From Planctomycetales bacterium (GTDB taxonomy: Bacteria > Planctomycetota > Planctomycetia > Isosphaerales > Isosphaeraceae): a DNA stretch of 23,283 bases. Below, one piece after another: positions 16,488 to 23,170 of the stretch (position 1 is the first letter of the stretch; every line of letters starts with the position of its first letter). The DNA lies in contig DAIDJI010000008.1 in assembly GCA_027451455.1 (NCBI GenBank), positions 1-23,283 of the forward strand. Direction: 5' to 3'. The translations under genes were made by a program, and so were the position numbers. The notes beneath the pieces are model-generated. The model had not been told where the DNA came from. It saw only the letters and a list, made by a program, of their open reading frames with translations, and did no database searches.

Positions 16488-17408
16488 ATGCCTGGCCCTC
16501 TCCTTGGCCTGATCCCCGCCACTCACACCCCGTTCGATGCCGACGGGCGCCTCGACCTCGCCGCTGTCCCCCGGCAGGCCGAGCTCTTCCGCGAGTCGGG
16601 GATCGCCGCCGTTTTCGTGGCCGGTACCACCGGCGAATGGGCCTCGATGACGGTCCACGAGCGAATGGCCCTCTGCGACCGATGGACCGGGGTCGCCGGC
16701 GATTCGCTCTCGGTCGCCGTCCACGTCGGCCACCATTGCCAGTCCGAGGCCGTCGCGCTCGCGAAACACGCGAAGGAGTCGGGCGCTTCGGCCATCGCGG
16801 CGGTGGCCCCGAGCTATTACCGACCCGCCACCGCTGCCGACCTCGTCGACTTCCTCGCTCCGATCGCCGAGGCCGCCGGTCCGCTCCCGTTTTATTACTA
16901 TGAGATCCCGATGATGACCGGGTCGAAGCTCCTCACCTCGGAGGTGCTCCGCGAGGCCCAGGCGCGGATTCCGACCCTCCGCGGGATGAAGTACTCGCAC
17001 GGCGATCTGATCGACCTTCAGGAGTGCGTCCAGTCCGACGGCGGCTCGCTCGACGTTCTCTTCGGGATGGACGACTACCTGACGGCGGGTCTCTCGATGG
17101 GCGTCCGCGGGGCGATCGGGGCGACGTACAACTTCGCCGCTCGCCACTTCCAGGGGTTGATCCGATCGTTCGAGGCCGGCGACCTCAAGGCGGCCCGGGA
17201 GAAGCAGTACGCGGCGGTTCGCCTGGTAAAGGTCCTCGGGCGTTACGGGTTCTTCCCGGCCTCGAAGGCCGTGATGGGAATGATCGGCGCCGACTGCGGA
17301 CCGGTCCGTCCCCCACTCCGCCCGCTCGGCCGCGACGAGACCGCCGCCCTCGCGAGGGAGCTGAAAACCCTCGAAATCCTCGATCGACCCCTTCGAGTTC
17401 TGGATTGA
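16488..17408 (+). CDS. N-acetylneuraminate lyase-like aldolase (DapA superfamily)
   Basis: This 306-residue TIM-barrel class I aldolase has GTTGE at 46-50 (pyruvate carboxylate-binding loop), Tyr138 in PFYYYEIP and the Schiff-base Lys168 in GMKYSHGDLIDLQ. The segments PFYYYEIPMMTG, GMKYSHGDL, LFGMDDYL and GAIGATYNF are closer to the animal-type N-acetylneuraminate lyase pattern that I remember than to dihydrodipicolinate synthase. I therefore favour a sialate-lyase-like or other 2-keto-sugar-acid lyase over a lysine-biosynthetic enzyme, though substrate cannot be proven from sequence. ATG 16488 has GGAG eight bases upstream. The gene probably forms its own transcription unit, ending just before tRNA-Leu. 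Confidence 0.88.
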   Translation: MPGPLLGLIPATHTPFDADGRLDLAAVPRQAELFRESGIAAVFVAGTTGEWASMTVHERMALCDRWTGVAGDSLSVAVHVGHHCQSEAVALAKHAKESGASAIAAVAPSYYRPATAADLVDFLAPIAEAAGPLPFYYYEIPMMTGSKLLTSEVLREAQARIPTLRGMKYSHGDLIDLQECVQSDGGSLDVLFGMDDYLTAGLSMGVRGAIGATYNFAARHFQGLIRSFEAGDLKAAREKQYAAVRLVKVLGRYGFFPASKAVMGMIGADCGPVRPPLRPLGRDETAALARELKTLEILDRPLRVLD

Positions 17409-17411
17409 AGC

Positions 17412-17445
17412 TTGACTTTGGGGGCCGACGACCCCAAGATAGTAT
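17412..17445 (+). promoter_or_regulatory. possible tRNA-Leu promoter
   Basis: TTGACT (17412-17417; 5 of 6) begins just after the lyase stop. The best -10-like hexamer, TAGTAT (17440-17445; 4 of 6), is 22 bp away, which is too far; AAGATA at an 18-bp spacing matches poorly. A TTGGGG/CCCCAA inverted repeat (17418-17423 with 17432-17437) overlaps the site. Confidence 0.25.
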
Positions 17446-17474
17446 CTCTTCCAGAACGAAGGAATGAAACCCGC

Positions 17475-17561
17475 GCCGGAGTGGCGGAATTGGCAGACGC
17501 GCCAGCTTGAGGGGCTGGTGAGCTAACCATGCTCGTGCAGGTTCAAGTCCTGTCTCCGGCA
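17475..17561 (+). tRNA. tRNA-Leu (anticodon GAG)
   Basis: This is an 87-nt tRNA. The acceptor stem is GCCGGAG (17475-17481) with CTCCGGC (17554-17560), followed by discriminator A at 17561. The D-loop has GGCAGACGCG. The anticodon stem is CCAGC/GCTGG with loop TTGAGGG, giving anticodon GAG at 17509-17511 (reads CUC and CUU). There is a long variable arm of the Leu type, and a T arm with GGTTCAAGTCC. CCA is not encoded. The gene lies 66 bp after the lyase stop and 37 bp before the GH51 start. Confidence 0.95.
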
Positions 17562-17598
17562 TTCTCTCCACGTTTCTCCCCGCAACGGGGTCTCCACC

Positions 17599-19206
17599 AT
17601 GGTCGGACGTTCGATGGACCGACGCGAGGCCATGCGCCTCGGGCTGGCCGGTTTGGTCGGCGGCGGGACCTCCGCCTCGGTCCCAGGGCTCCTCGAAGCC
17701 AGGCCGCCCGCTGCCCCGGTGATCGCGATCAACGTCCTGCTCGACGAGCCGATCGGCCGGATCGAGCCCGCCATCTACAGCCAGTTTGCCGAGCATATCG
17801 GCGGCGTGATCTACGACGGCATCTGGGTTGGCCGCGACTCGAAGATCGAGAACGTCGGCGGGATTCGGCGGTCCATCATCGACCATCTGAAACGGATCGG
17901 TCCGGTCGTCGTCCGATGGCCGGGCGGCTGCTTTGCCGACCGATACCACTGGCGAGACGGGATCGGCCCCGTCGATCGACGCCCCAGACGCTTTGGCCGA
18001 TGGCGTGAGGAAACCGAGACCAACCAGTTCGGCACCCACGAGTTCCTCGAATTTTGCCGGCTTTCCAAGGTCCAGCCCTACCTCGCCGCGAACGTCGGCA
18101 CAGGCTCGCCCGAGGAATTCCAGCAGTGGGTCGAATATTGCAACGCGCCCGCCGGCTCGACCACCCTGGCCGACGAGCGAGCGGCCAACGGACACCCCGA
18201 GCCCTTCCAGGTCAAGTTCTGGGGCGTCGGCAATGAGAGCTGGGGATGCGGCGGTAACTTCATCCCCGAGGACTACTGTAGCGCCTATCGTCGGTTCGTC
18301 GAGTGGGTTCCGAGTTACCAGACGCCTCCGTTCCTGATCGCGGCCGGACCCAACAGCAACGACCTCGACTGGACCCGTCGCTTCTTCACCCGATGGGCCG
18401 ACGGCAGCCGCGCCAAAATCCACGGATGGGCTCCCCATTACTACTGCGGGACGACCGGCCACGCGCTGAAGTTCAGCGTCGATCAGTGGTACGAGCAACT
18501 GCACCGGGCCAGCGTGATGGAGTCGCTCATCAAGGACCAGTGGACCGTGATGGGCGAGTTTGACCGCAATCATCAGGTCCGGCTGGTGATCGACGAGTGG
18601 GGAAGCTGGCACCCGCCCGGAACCGAGATCAACCCGCGACACCTCTTCGAGCAGATGGGGACCCTCCGCGACGCGATGGTCGCTGCGCTCTCACTGGATA
18701 CATTCAACCGCCACGCCGAGAAGGTCCGGATGGCGAACATCGCGCAGCTCGTGAACAACCTCCACTCGCTCTTCCTGGCCGATGGCGACCGGTTCGTCTG
18801 CACGCCGACGTTCCACGTCTACGAGATGTATCGACCCCACCAGAATGCAAAGGCCGTCCGGATCGACGTTCAGGCTCCCGACGTCCCGTTCCGGATCAAG
18901 AAACGATCCGAGCGGATCGCGCAGATCGCCGGATCGGCCTCAAGGACCGACGACGGTCGGGCGGTCGTGACCCTCTCGCACCTCCACGCGACCGAACCGG
19001 CCGAGGTTGTGATCCGGCTCCACGGCGCCCGGGCCCGAGAGATCCGGCACAAGGTTTTGACGCACGCCGATCTGAACGCGCACAACACATTCGAACATCC
19101 CGACGCGGTCGTCCCCCGATCGAGCCGTCGAGAGGTGCACGGCGAGGAGATCCGGCTGACGCTCGCGCCCGCCTCGATCCACGCGCTGGAGATCCCGCTC
19201 GGCTGA
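17599..19206 (+). CDS. GH51 alpha-L-arabinofuranosidase-like glycoside hydrolase, Tat-exported
   Basis: This 535-residue protein opens with a twin-arginine-type leader (MDRREAMRLGLAGLVGG from the second Met). The GH51 barrel follows: INVLLDEPIGRIEPAIYSQF, VVVRWPGGCFADRYHWRDGI, acid/base Glu213 in KFWGVGNESWG, HYYCGTTG, and nucleophile Glu333 in VIDEWGSWH. The C-terminal 120 residues are the usual beta-sandwich. Family members release arabinofuranose from hemicellulose, and some act on other linkages, so the exact sugar is uncertain. ATG 17599 has GGGG upstream; ATG 17614 is an equally plausible start, shortening the leader by five residues. A decayed fragment related to codons 479-511 lies near 21140. 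Confidence 0.92.
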   Translation: MVGRSMDRREAMRLGLAGLVGGGTSASVPGLLEARPPAAPVIAINVLLDEPIGRIEPAIYSQFAEHIGGVIYDGIWVGRDSKIENVGGIRRSIIDHLKRIGPVVVRWPGGCFADRYHWRDGIGPVDRRPRRFGRWREETETNQFGTHEFLEFCRLSKVQPYLAANVGTGSPEEFQQWVEYCNAPAGSTTLADERAANGHPEPFQVKFWGVGNESWGCGGNFIPEDYCSAYRRFVEWVPSYQTPPFLIAAGPNSNDLDWTRRFFTRWADGSRAKIHGWAPHYYCGTTGHALKFSVDQWYEQLHRASVMESLIKDQWTVMGEFDRNHQVRLVIDEWGSWHPPGTEINPRHLFEQMGTLRDAMVAALSLDTFNRHAEKVRMANIAQLVNNLHSLFLADGDRFVCTPTFHVYEMYRPHQNAKAVRIDVQAPDVPFRIKKRSERIAQIAGSASRTDDGRAVVTLSHLHATEPAEVVIRLHGARAREIRHKVLTHADLNAHNTFEHPDAVVPRSSRREVHGEEIRLTLAPASIHALEIPLG

Positions 19207-19528
19207 GCCGGGATCGAAACCCGGAACCGAATCCCCAACAGCCCCCGCCGGAATGCCCTCCGATAACGGGTGCTCGCTCGTCGTTCCCTTCATCCGATAA
19301 TCGGGTCGCGGCGCTTCCAAAAATCTTTTTGAAGCAAATTTGCTGATTCCTGCGATGCACCCTTGACTCGCCAATTCGGCCCATGTAATTTCACCTCTTC
19401 CGACCAGATCCCGTTGCGAGCGGACTGAGGTCGTGAACCAGGCCATGTCGCTCGGTAGTGGGGCGCCCATTCGGGACGCCTCGATGATCGAGACAACGTC
19501 CGACACCACTTCTCGACGGGGGGTTTTC
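19207..19528. other. 322-bp leader region before the DUF1559 gene
   Basis: No credible gene lies here; an in-frame ATG at 19433 only lengthens the DUF1559 N-terminus with non-family sequence. The stretch around 19314-19350 is AT-rich. It carries an imperfect inverted repeat (CTTCC-AAAAA / TTTTT-GAAG, 19314-19334) and the palindrome GCAAATTTGC (19334-19343). A promoter candidate follows at 19363-19389, leaving a 5' leader of about 130 nt. Confidence 0.5.
19363..19389 (+). promoter_or_regulatory. candidate promoter of the DUF1559/lipoprotein pair
   Basis: TTGACT (19363-19368; 5 of 6) and TGTAAT (19384-19389; 5 of 6) are separated by 15 bp, slightly short. They sit downstream of an AT-rich, possibly UP-like stretch. 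Visual match only. Confidence 0.42.
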
Positions 19529-20488
19529 ATGAAAGGCCCAACCGATCCACGGTCCAGGCTGCGCGCATTCACACTGATCGAATTGCTGGTCGTGATCGCG
19601 ATCATCGCGGTCCTGATCGCACTGCTTCTTCCCGCGGTCCAGGCGGCCCGCGAGGCGGCCCGCCGCGCCCAGTGCACAAACAACCTCAAGCAGATCGGGT
19701 TGGCGTGCCACAACTACGTCGACGTCAACAGTAGCTTCCCGTCGCAGATTGCCGGCTACAACTACAACGGTGGGTGCGCCTGGTTCGGAAACTCGGATTA
19801 CCGGACGAGCTGGCTCGTCCAGATTTTACCGCAGATGGATCAATCCCCTCTGTTCAACTCGTACAACTTCACAGGCGACCGGGCAGAATACTCGTGGAAC
19901 AACGTCACGGTGATTGGGCTGCCGCTGAGTGTCGTGACGTGTCCGAGCTACCCTGGTCCGATGCTCCAGCAAGGGCAATCCGACTGGAACAGTTACGCGG
20001 GGTCGGAGACCGCCTCCATGGCGCAGTGGTACATCGCCGGAACCTGCTACAAGGGGAGCATGGGCGACAACACAACGGGGATCTGGCCCGGATCGACGAA
20101 CACGCTCGGCGATTGCTCGAACAACCAGCCGACCGCGACCGGCATCTTCTGGCGGGCCCAGATGCTCGTCACCATTCAGGCGGTGACCGATGGCCTGAGC
20201 AACACGATGCTGGCCGGTGAGGCGATGCCCAACATGTGCAACTGGAACGCCTGGACCGAGAGCAACTCGTCGGTGGCCACCACCTCGATTCCGATGAACC
20301 AGCAGACGAATCTGAATCGGAAGGCCTGGAACTACTGCTTCGGATTCCGGAGCCAGCACCCCGGCGGGATGAACGCCGCCCTCTGCGACGGCTCGGTTCG
20401 GTTCCTCAAGATGAGCATCAATCAAAACATCTACCGGGCCGTCAGCACGCGGGCCAAGGGAGAGGTGATCAGCAGCGACTCGTACTGA
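19529..20488 (+). CDS. DUF1559 pseudopilin-like protein with prepilin N-terminal methylation motif
   Basis: This 319-residue protein starts at ATG 19529, preceded by a GGGGGG run. The type IV/type II secretion prepilin signature is complete: RAFTLIELLVVIAIIAVLIA, then LLPAVQAAREAARRAQCTNN. The processing site is between Ala and Phe. The DUF1559 body follows and ends with the H-x9-DG motif (HPGGMNAALCDG) and SVRFLKMSINQN. These proteins are present in tens of copies in planctomycete genomes; they are thought to be pseudopilin-like envelope proteins, role unknown. It lies 90 bp before a small lipoprotein gene, a pairing common in the phylum. Confidence 0.95.
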   Translation: MKGPTDPRSRLRAFTLIELLVVIAIIAVLIALLLPAVQAAREAARRAQCTNNLKQIGLACHNYVDVNSSFPSQIAGYNYNGGCAWFGNSDYRTSWLVQILPQMDQSPLFNSYNFTGDRAEYSWNNVTVIGLPLSVVTCPSYPGPMLQQGQSDWNSYAGSETASMAQWYIAGTCYKGSMGDNTTGIWPGSTNTLGDCSNNQPTATGIFWRAQMLVTIQAVTDGLSNTMLAGEAMPNMCNWNAWTESNSSVATTSIPMNQQTNLNRKAWNYCFGFRSQHPGGMNAALCDGSVRFLKMSINQNIYRAVSTRAKGEVISSDSY

Positions 20489-20578
20489 TCACGTACGCGA
20501 GCCGGGCCGGTCGGGTGGCCTGCTCAACGACTCTCATCCGACCGGCAAGCTTCGCACAGACCCTCGGAGGAAGACACC

Positions 20579-21079
20579 GTGGACCGATATTCGCCCAGGA
20601 ACTGGCAACCCATCTCGTCCTTCAAGGCTCCCGGTCTGGAGATCTTCCCAGGGCTCCGTGACCTGGTCCTCGTCATCGTCACGGTGGCCTTGATCCTCGG
20701 GACCATGGCGGGATGTTCGGAATCGATCGATCGCCCAAAGACCTTCCCGGTCAGCGGGAAGGTGACGTACAAGGGCCAGCCGGTGACCAGGGGAACCATC
20801 ACCTTCCAGCCGGATCAGGGTCAGGCCGCTGTCGCCGAGATCCAGTCCGACGGCACCTACCACCTCAGTACCTTCGGTGAAGCCGACGGCGCGGCCGCCG
20901 GCCATTATCGAGTCTACGTCATCTCCAACACCGCCGATCCCAACCTGATGCCCGGCTCAAGCCCCGGCTGGAAACCGCCCAAGGATCTGGTTCCAGCCAA
21001 GTACGGGAAGGCAGAGACTTCCGGGCTGGAGACCACAGTCAGCGATGGGAAGAAAGAATATGATTTTAATTTGCAGTAA
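20579..21079 (+). CDS. small lipoprotein with carboxypeptidase-regulatory-like domain
   Basis: This 166-residue protein starts at GTG 20579, with a strong GGAGGA site eight bases upstream. About 29 residues precede the hydrophobic segment (LVLVIVTVALILGTMAGC), whose Cys46 is the likely lipid-modified residue; that n-region is long for a lipoprotein. The rest is a small beta-sandwich: FPVSGKVTYKGQPVTRGTIT, DGTYHLSTFGEADGAAAGHY, then LVPAKYGKAETSGLETTV. Proteins of this type commonly follow DUF1559 genes in planctomycetes; function unknown. A later start near the hydrophobic segment is not supported by a better ribosome site. Confidence 0.85.
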   Translation: MDRYSPRNWQPISSFKAPGLEIFPGLRDLVLVIVTVALILGTMAGCSESIDRPKTFPVSGKVTYKGQPVTRGTITFQPDQGQAAVAEIQSDGTYHLSTFGEADGAAAGHYRVYVISNTADPNLMPGSSPGWKPPKDLVPAKYGKAETSGLETTVSDGKKEYDFNLQ

Positions 21080-21139
21080 AGAGATAAAGACGAAGAAGGA
21101 GAATCCGTAAATCACCGAGACCACTCCTATCCCGCCCAG

Positions 21140-21238
21140 GTGCGAGAGATCCGCCACCACGGTTTCTCCCACACCGATCTCCACGCGCACCACACCTTCA
21201 AGAATCCCGACGCGGTTGTCCCCCAACTGTCTCGGAAG
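21140..21238 (+). pseudogene. decayed fragment related to the 3' part of the GH51 gene
   Basis: Read from 21140, the translation REIRHHGFSHTDLHAHHTF, continuing to DAVVP, aligns with GH51 residues 480-506 (REIRHKVLTHADLNAHNTF). By hand, 18 of 27 residues and about 65 of 81 bases match, against 19036-19116. The match stops shortly before the hairpins at 21241; no start, barrel or catalytic Glu is present. Confidence 0.75.
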
Positions 21239-21240
21239 CC

Positions 21241-21280
21241 GTTGCGGAGCGCAACGATTCCCTGGGCGACGCTCGCCCAG
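21241..21280. repeat. double hairpin, candidate dispersed palindromic repeat
   Basis: GTTGCG-gag-CGCAAC (21241-21255) is followed after six bases by CTGGGCGA-cgc-TCGCCCAG (21262-21280). Both stems are perfect (6 and 8 bp) with 3-nt loops and no T tract. They begin where the GH51-related match ends. The pair resembles REP-type intergenic elements; copy number cannot be judged here. Confidence 0.55.
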
Positions 21281-21478
21281 TGACACGGCCATGACAGGGT
21301 TCTCTGCGACTCGCACGCCCAGAGCACCCGAGGAGGGGCGAGCGGGACGCCGGGAACGGTCTTCAGCCAGCGGATCGAAGCTCGCCGAAAAAACGATGCC
21401 CGTTCCGTCCGAAACAGACATAAAGATCTCAATTCGGCTCTGGCCCTCCCTTGATCCGGCCCATGAGTCTTCCCTTCG

Positions 21479-21508
21479 TTCTCACCGTCGGAAAGGACGT
21501 TCTATGAT
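21479..21508 (+). promoter_or_regulatory. possible promoter of the collagen-like gene
   Basis: TTCTCA (21479-21484; 4 of 6) and TATGAT (21503-21508; 5 of 6) are separated by 18 bp. The implied 5' leader is about 170 nt. Confidence 0.3.
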
Positions 21509-21687
21509 ACCCATGTCTCTAGCCTTCGATCTTGCCGTACGAACAGCAAGTCCTTGAGTTTGGACGTCGACGCAGGCACCCCGGGCCGAGGACCATGCGC
21601 CGGCCTGGAGCAGGGGACGACGCGGATCGGCAACGAAGGCTCTTCCACCCTCGGAATATTCCAGCCAACGGGAAGGGCTGCGTCACC

Positions 21688-23031
21688 ATGCGTCAAAAGA
21701 AGCGTCGGAACGTCGATTTTCCGGTCCGCCGGATCGAGAGCCTGGAAGAACGCCAATTACTGAGCGCGACCTCAGAGAGCCTCCAGCAGATCCTGCTTCT
21801 GCGGTCATTCGGGATTCCGACGGCGGCCCCTTCGCACGCACCCTCCCCGTTGGTAGGCGGGCACACAGCGCTTGCCGTCAGCCATCGACCCTTGCATACC
21901 CAATCGGTCAAGGTGGTTGCGCATCACGGGCATGTCGCCGCGGTCAATGCCAACCTCGTCTCGGTCACTCCCGCCTCGTTCAACCTCTCGTTCCGCGCCA
22001 GTCTCCCCGCGATCGCCAACGGCCGGGCCACGGTCCACTTCAAGATCTACAGCCAGGCGCAGGGCGGCACGCCCCTGTTTTCCGAGACAGAGCGCGTGAC
22101 CGTGCAAAACCACGGCTTCTCGACCCTGGTCGGGGCCTATACGTCGGGTGGCATTCCGTGGAGCATCTTCGCGCAGAACCCGAACGTTTACATCGCCTAC
22201 ACGACGGCCGCCCGGCCCAACGTCGAGATTGGGCCGCGGACACCCGTCAATGTGAATCAGGCGATGGGTCCCCAGGGCCCGACCGGCCCCATGGGCCCGC
22301 ACGGTCCAACGGGAGCCACCGGCGCGACGGGCCCCATGGGCCCGGCGGGAGCCACCGGCGCGACGGGTCCGGTCGGTCCGACGGGAGCCACCGGCGCGAC
22401 GGGTCCGGTCGGTCCGACGGGAGCCATGGGTACAACGGGTCCCGCCGGACCGACGGGTCCCACGGGACCGACTGGACCGACGGGTCCCGCGGGACCGACC
22501 GGACCGGCTGGTGCTGGCACGATCATCCCGTTTTCCTCGGGCGCTGATGGAACGATGACCACGATTGCCGGCGGCCTATCAGGGATCGGCGAACTCGTCG
22601 GTTTTGGAAACTCAGCGCAAACGACTTCCAATGTCGGAGCGACGATTGACCTTACGGGCGGGTCTGGGGTCAATCTCGACGAGGCCTTCTCGGTACCGCG
22701 CAACGGCACCATCACCTCCATCTCTGCCTTCTTCAGCACGACCTCGGCGCTCTCTCTGATCGGCACCACCGTGACCGTCACCGCCCAGCTTTATGAGTCG
22801 ACGACGCCCGACAACACCTTCACGCCGATTGCGGGTGCCCTGGTCACCCTGGCGCCGGCGCTCACGGGAGTTCTGGCGATTGGGACGGTCAGTAACGGCA
22901 TCATGACCGGCCTGAGTATTCCGGTGACCGCGCAGACCCGGCTGCTGATGGTTTACTCGAGCACGGCCTCGGGACTTTCCTTGATCAACACCGTTTCCGG
23001 TTACATGAGTGGCGGGGTGGATATCTCCTGA
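21688..23031 (+). CDS. collagen-like surface protein with LEPR-XLL-type N-terminus and BclB-like C-terminal domain
   Basis: This 447-residue protein starts at ATG 21688 with GGAAGGG about ten bases upstream. The N-terminus RRIESLEERQLLSA (15-27) is the planctomycete LEPR-XLL-type export signature. Residues about 85-190 are beta-rich (VHFKIYSQAQGGTPLFSETE, then RVTVQNHGFSTLVGAYTSGG) and recall the domain that often precedes fibre-like tails. Residues 194-277 are an uninterrupted Gly-X-Y run of 27-28 triplets, Thr-rich in the Y position and therefore possibly glycosylated. Residues 278-447 (IIPFSSGADGTM, TTIAGGLSGIGELVGFGNSA, FSVPRNGTITSISAFFSTTS, VTAQLYESTTPDNTFTPIAG, VTLAPALTG, TRLLMVYSSTASGLSLINTV) strongly resemble the C-terminal domain of Bacillus exosporium protein BclB. 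The protein probably forms surface trimers. The BclB link is from memory. Confidence 0.9.
   Translation: MRQKKRRNVDFPVRRIESLEERQLLSATSESLQQILLLRSFGIPTAAPSHAPSPLVGGHTALAVSHRPLHTQSVKVVAHHGHVAAVNANLVSVTPASFNLSFRASLPAIANGRATVHFKIYSQAQGGTPLFSETERVTVQNHGFSTLVGAYTSGGIPWSIFAQNPNVYIAYTTAARPNVEIGPRTPVNVNQAMGPQGPTGPMGPHGPTGATGATGPMGPAGATGATGPVGPTGATGATGPVGPTGAMGTTGPAGPTGPTGPTGPTGPAGPTGPAGAGTIIPFSSGADGTMTTIAGGLSGIGELVGFGNSAQTTSNVGATIDLTGGSGVNLDEAFSVPRNGTITSISAFFSTTSALSLIGTTVTVTAQLYESTTPDNTFTPIAGALVTLAPALTGVLAIGTVSNGIMTGLSIPVTAQTRLLMVYSSTASGLSLINTVSGYMSGGVDIS
22311..22454 (+). repeat. 36-bp in-frame tandem repeats in the collagen region
   Basis: A unit beginning GGGAGCCACCGGCGCGACGG starts at 22311, 22347 and 22383, with a diverged fourth copy at 22419. 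Each unit is 36 bp and encodes twelve residues (four Gly-X-Y triplets). The second and third units are identical by eye, which suggests recent slippage or conversion. Confidence 0.85.
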
Positions 23032-23057
23032 TCCTGTCCCTCGAAATGGGGACAGGA
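23032..23057 (+). terminator. hairpin just after the collagen-like gene, possible terminator
   Basis: TCCTGTCCC (23032-23040) pairs with GGGACAGGA (23049-23057) around an 8-nt loop, directly after the TGA. There is no T tract, so it may act in transcript protection or be part of the repeats that follow. Confidence 0.4.
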
Positions 23058-23072
23058 GCCTCCGCTGCGCTC

Positions 23073-23170
23073 CGGAGCCCGTCCCCGTTTCCCGGGGTGT
23101 CCGAGAAGGATCACGCCCTGCGGTTTCCGGGTCGGGTCAACGGGGACTGGCTCCGGTCGTCCGCGACCGG
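23073..23170. repeat. inverted GGGGAC-GGCTCCG repeats and hairpin near the window edge
   Basis: CAACGGGGACTGGCTCCG (23138-23155) matches the complement of 23073-23090 at 16 of 18 positions, and the first hairpin arm GGGGACAGGAGCC (23048-23060) is a third related copy. CCGGTCG-tccg-CGACCGG (23153-23170) makes a further perfect stem. No gene is seen from 23032 to the right edge. Confidence 0.6.

Larger units (their letters stand above)
21080..21687. other. 608-bp region without an intact gene
   Basis: This region holds a GH51-related fragment (21140-21238), a double hairpin (21241-21280), and a promoter candidate (21479-21508). About 180 bp of leader precedes the collagen-like gene. ORFs here on either strand lack family sequence or a plausible start. 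I see nothing in 21290-21470 beyond high GC and weak inverted repeats. Confidence 0.5.

Noticed and set aside
17418..17437. Intrinsic terminator after the lyase gene (TTGGGG/CCCCAA)
   Set aside because: The stem is short, with an 8-nt loop and no T run behind it; it may simply overlap a tRNA promoter.
17185..18642. A 485-codon minus-strand frame
   Set aside because: It runs through the tRNA-Leu gene and opposite the lyase and GH51 genes, so it cannot be a real coding sequence.
21127..21432. Small minus-strand ORF (about 100 codons) over the GH51-related fragment and hairpins
   Set aside because: Part of it is antisense to the GH51-like remnant, and it spans the palindromes; no start signal or known domain. 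It may be predicted as a hypothetical protein if the repeat is dispersed.
22311..22454. CRISPR-like array
   Set aside because: The 36-bp units are contiguous without spacers and encode Gly-X-Y triplets in frame with the collagen-like protein.
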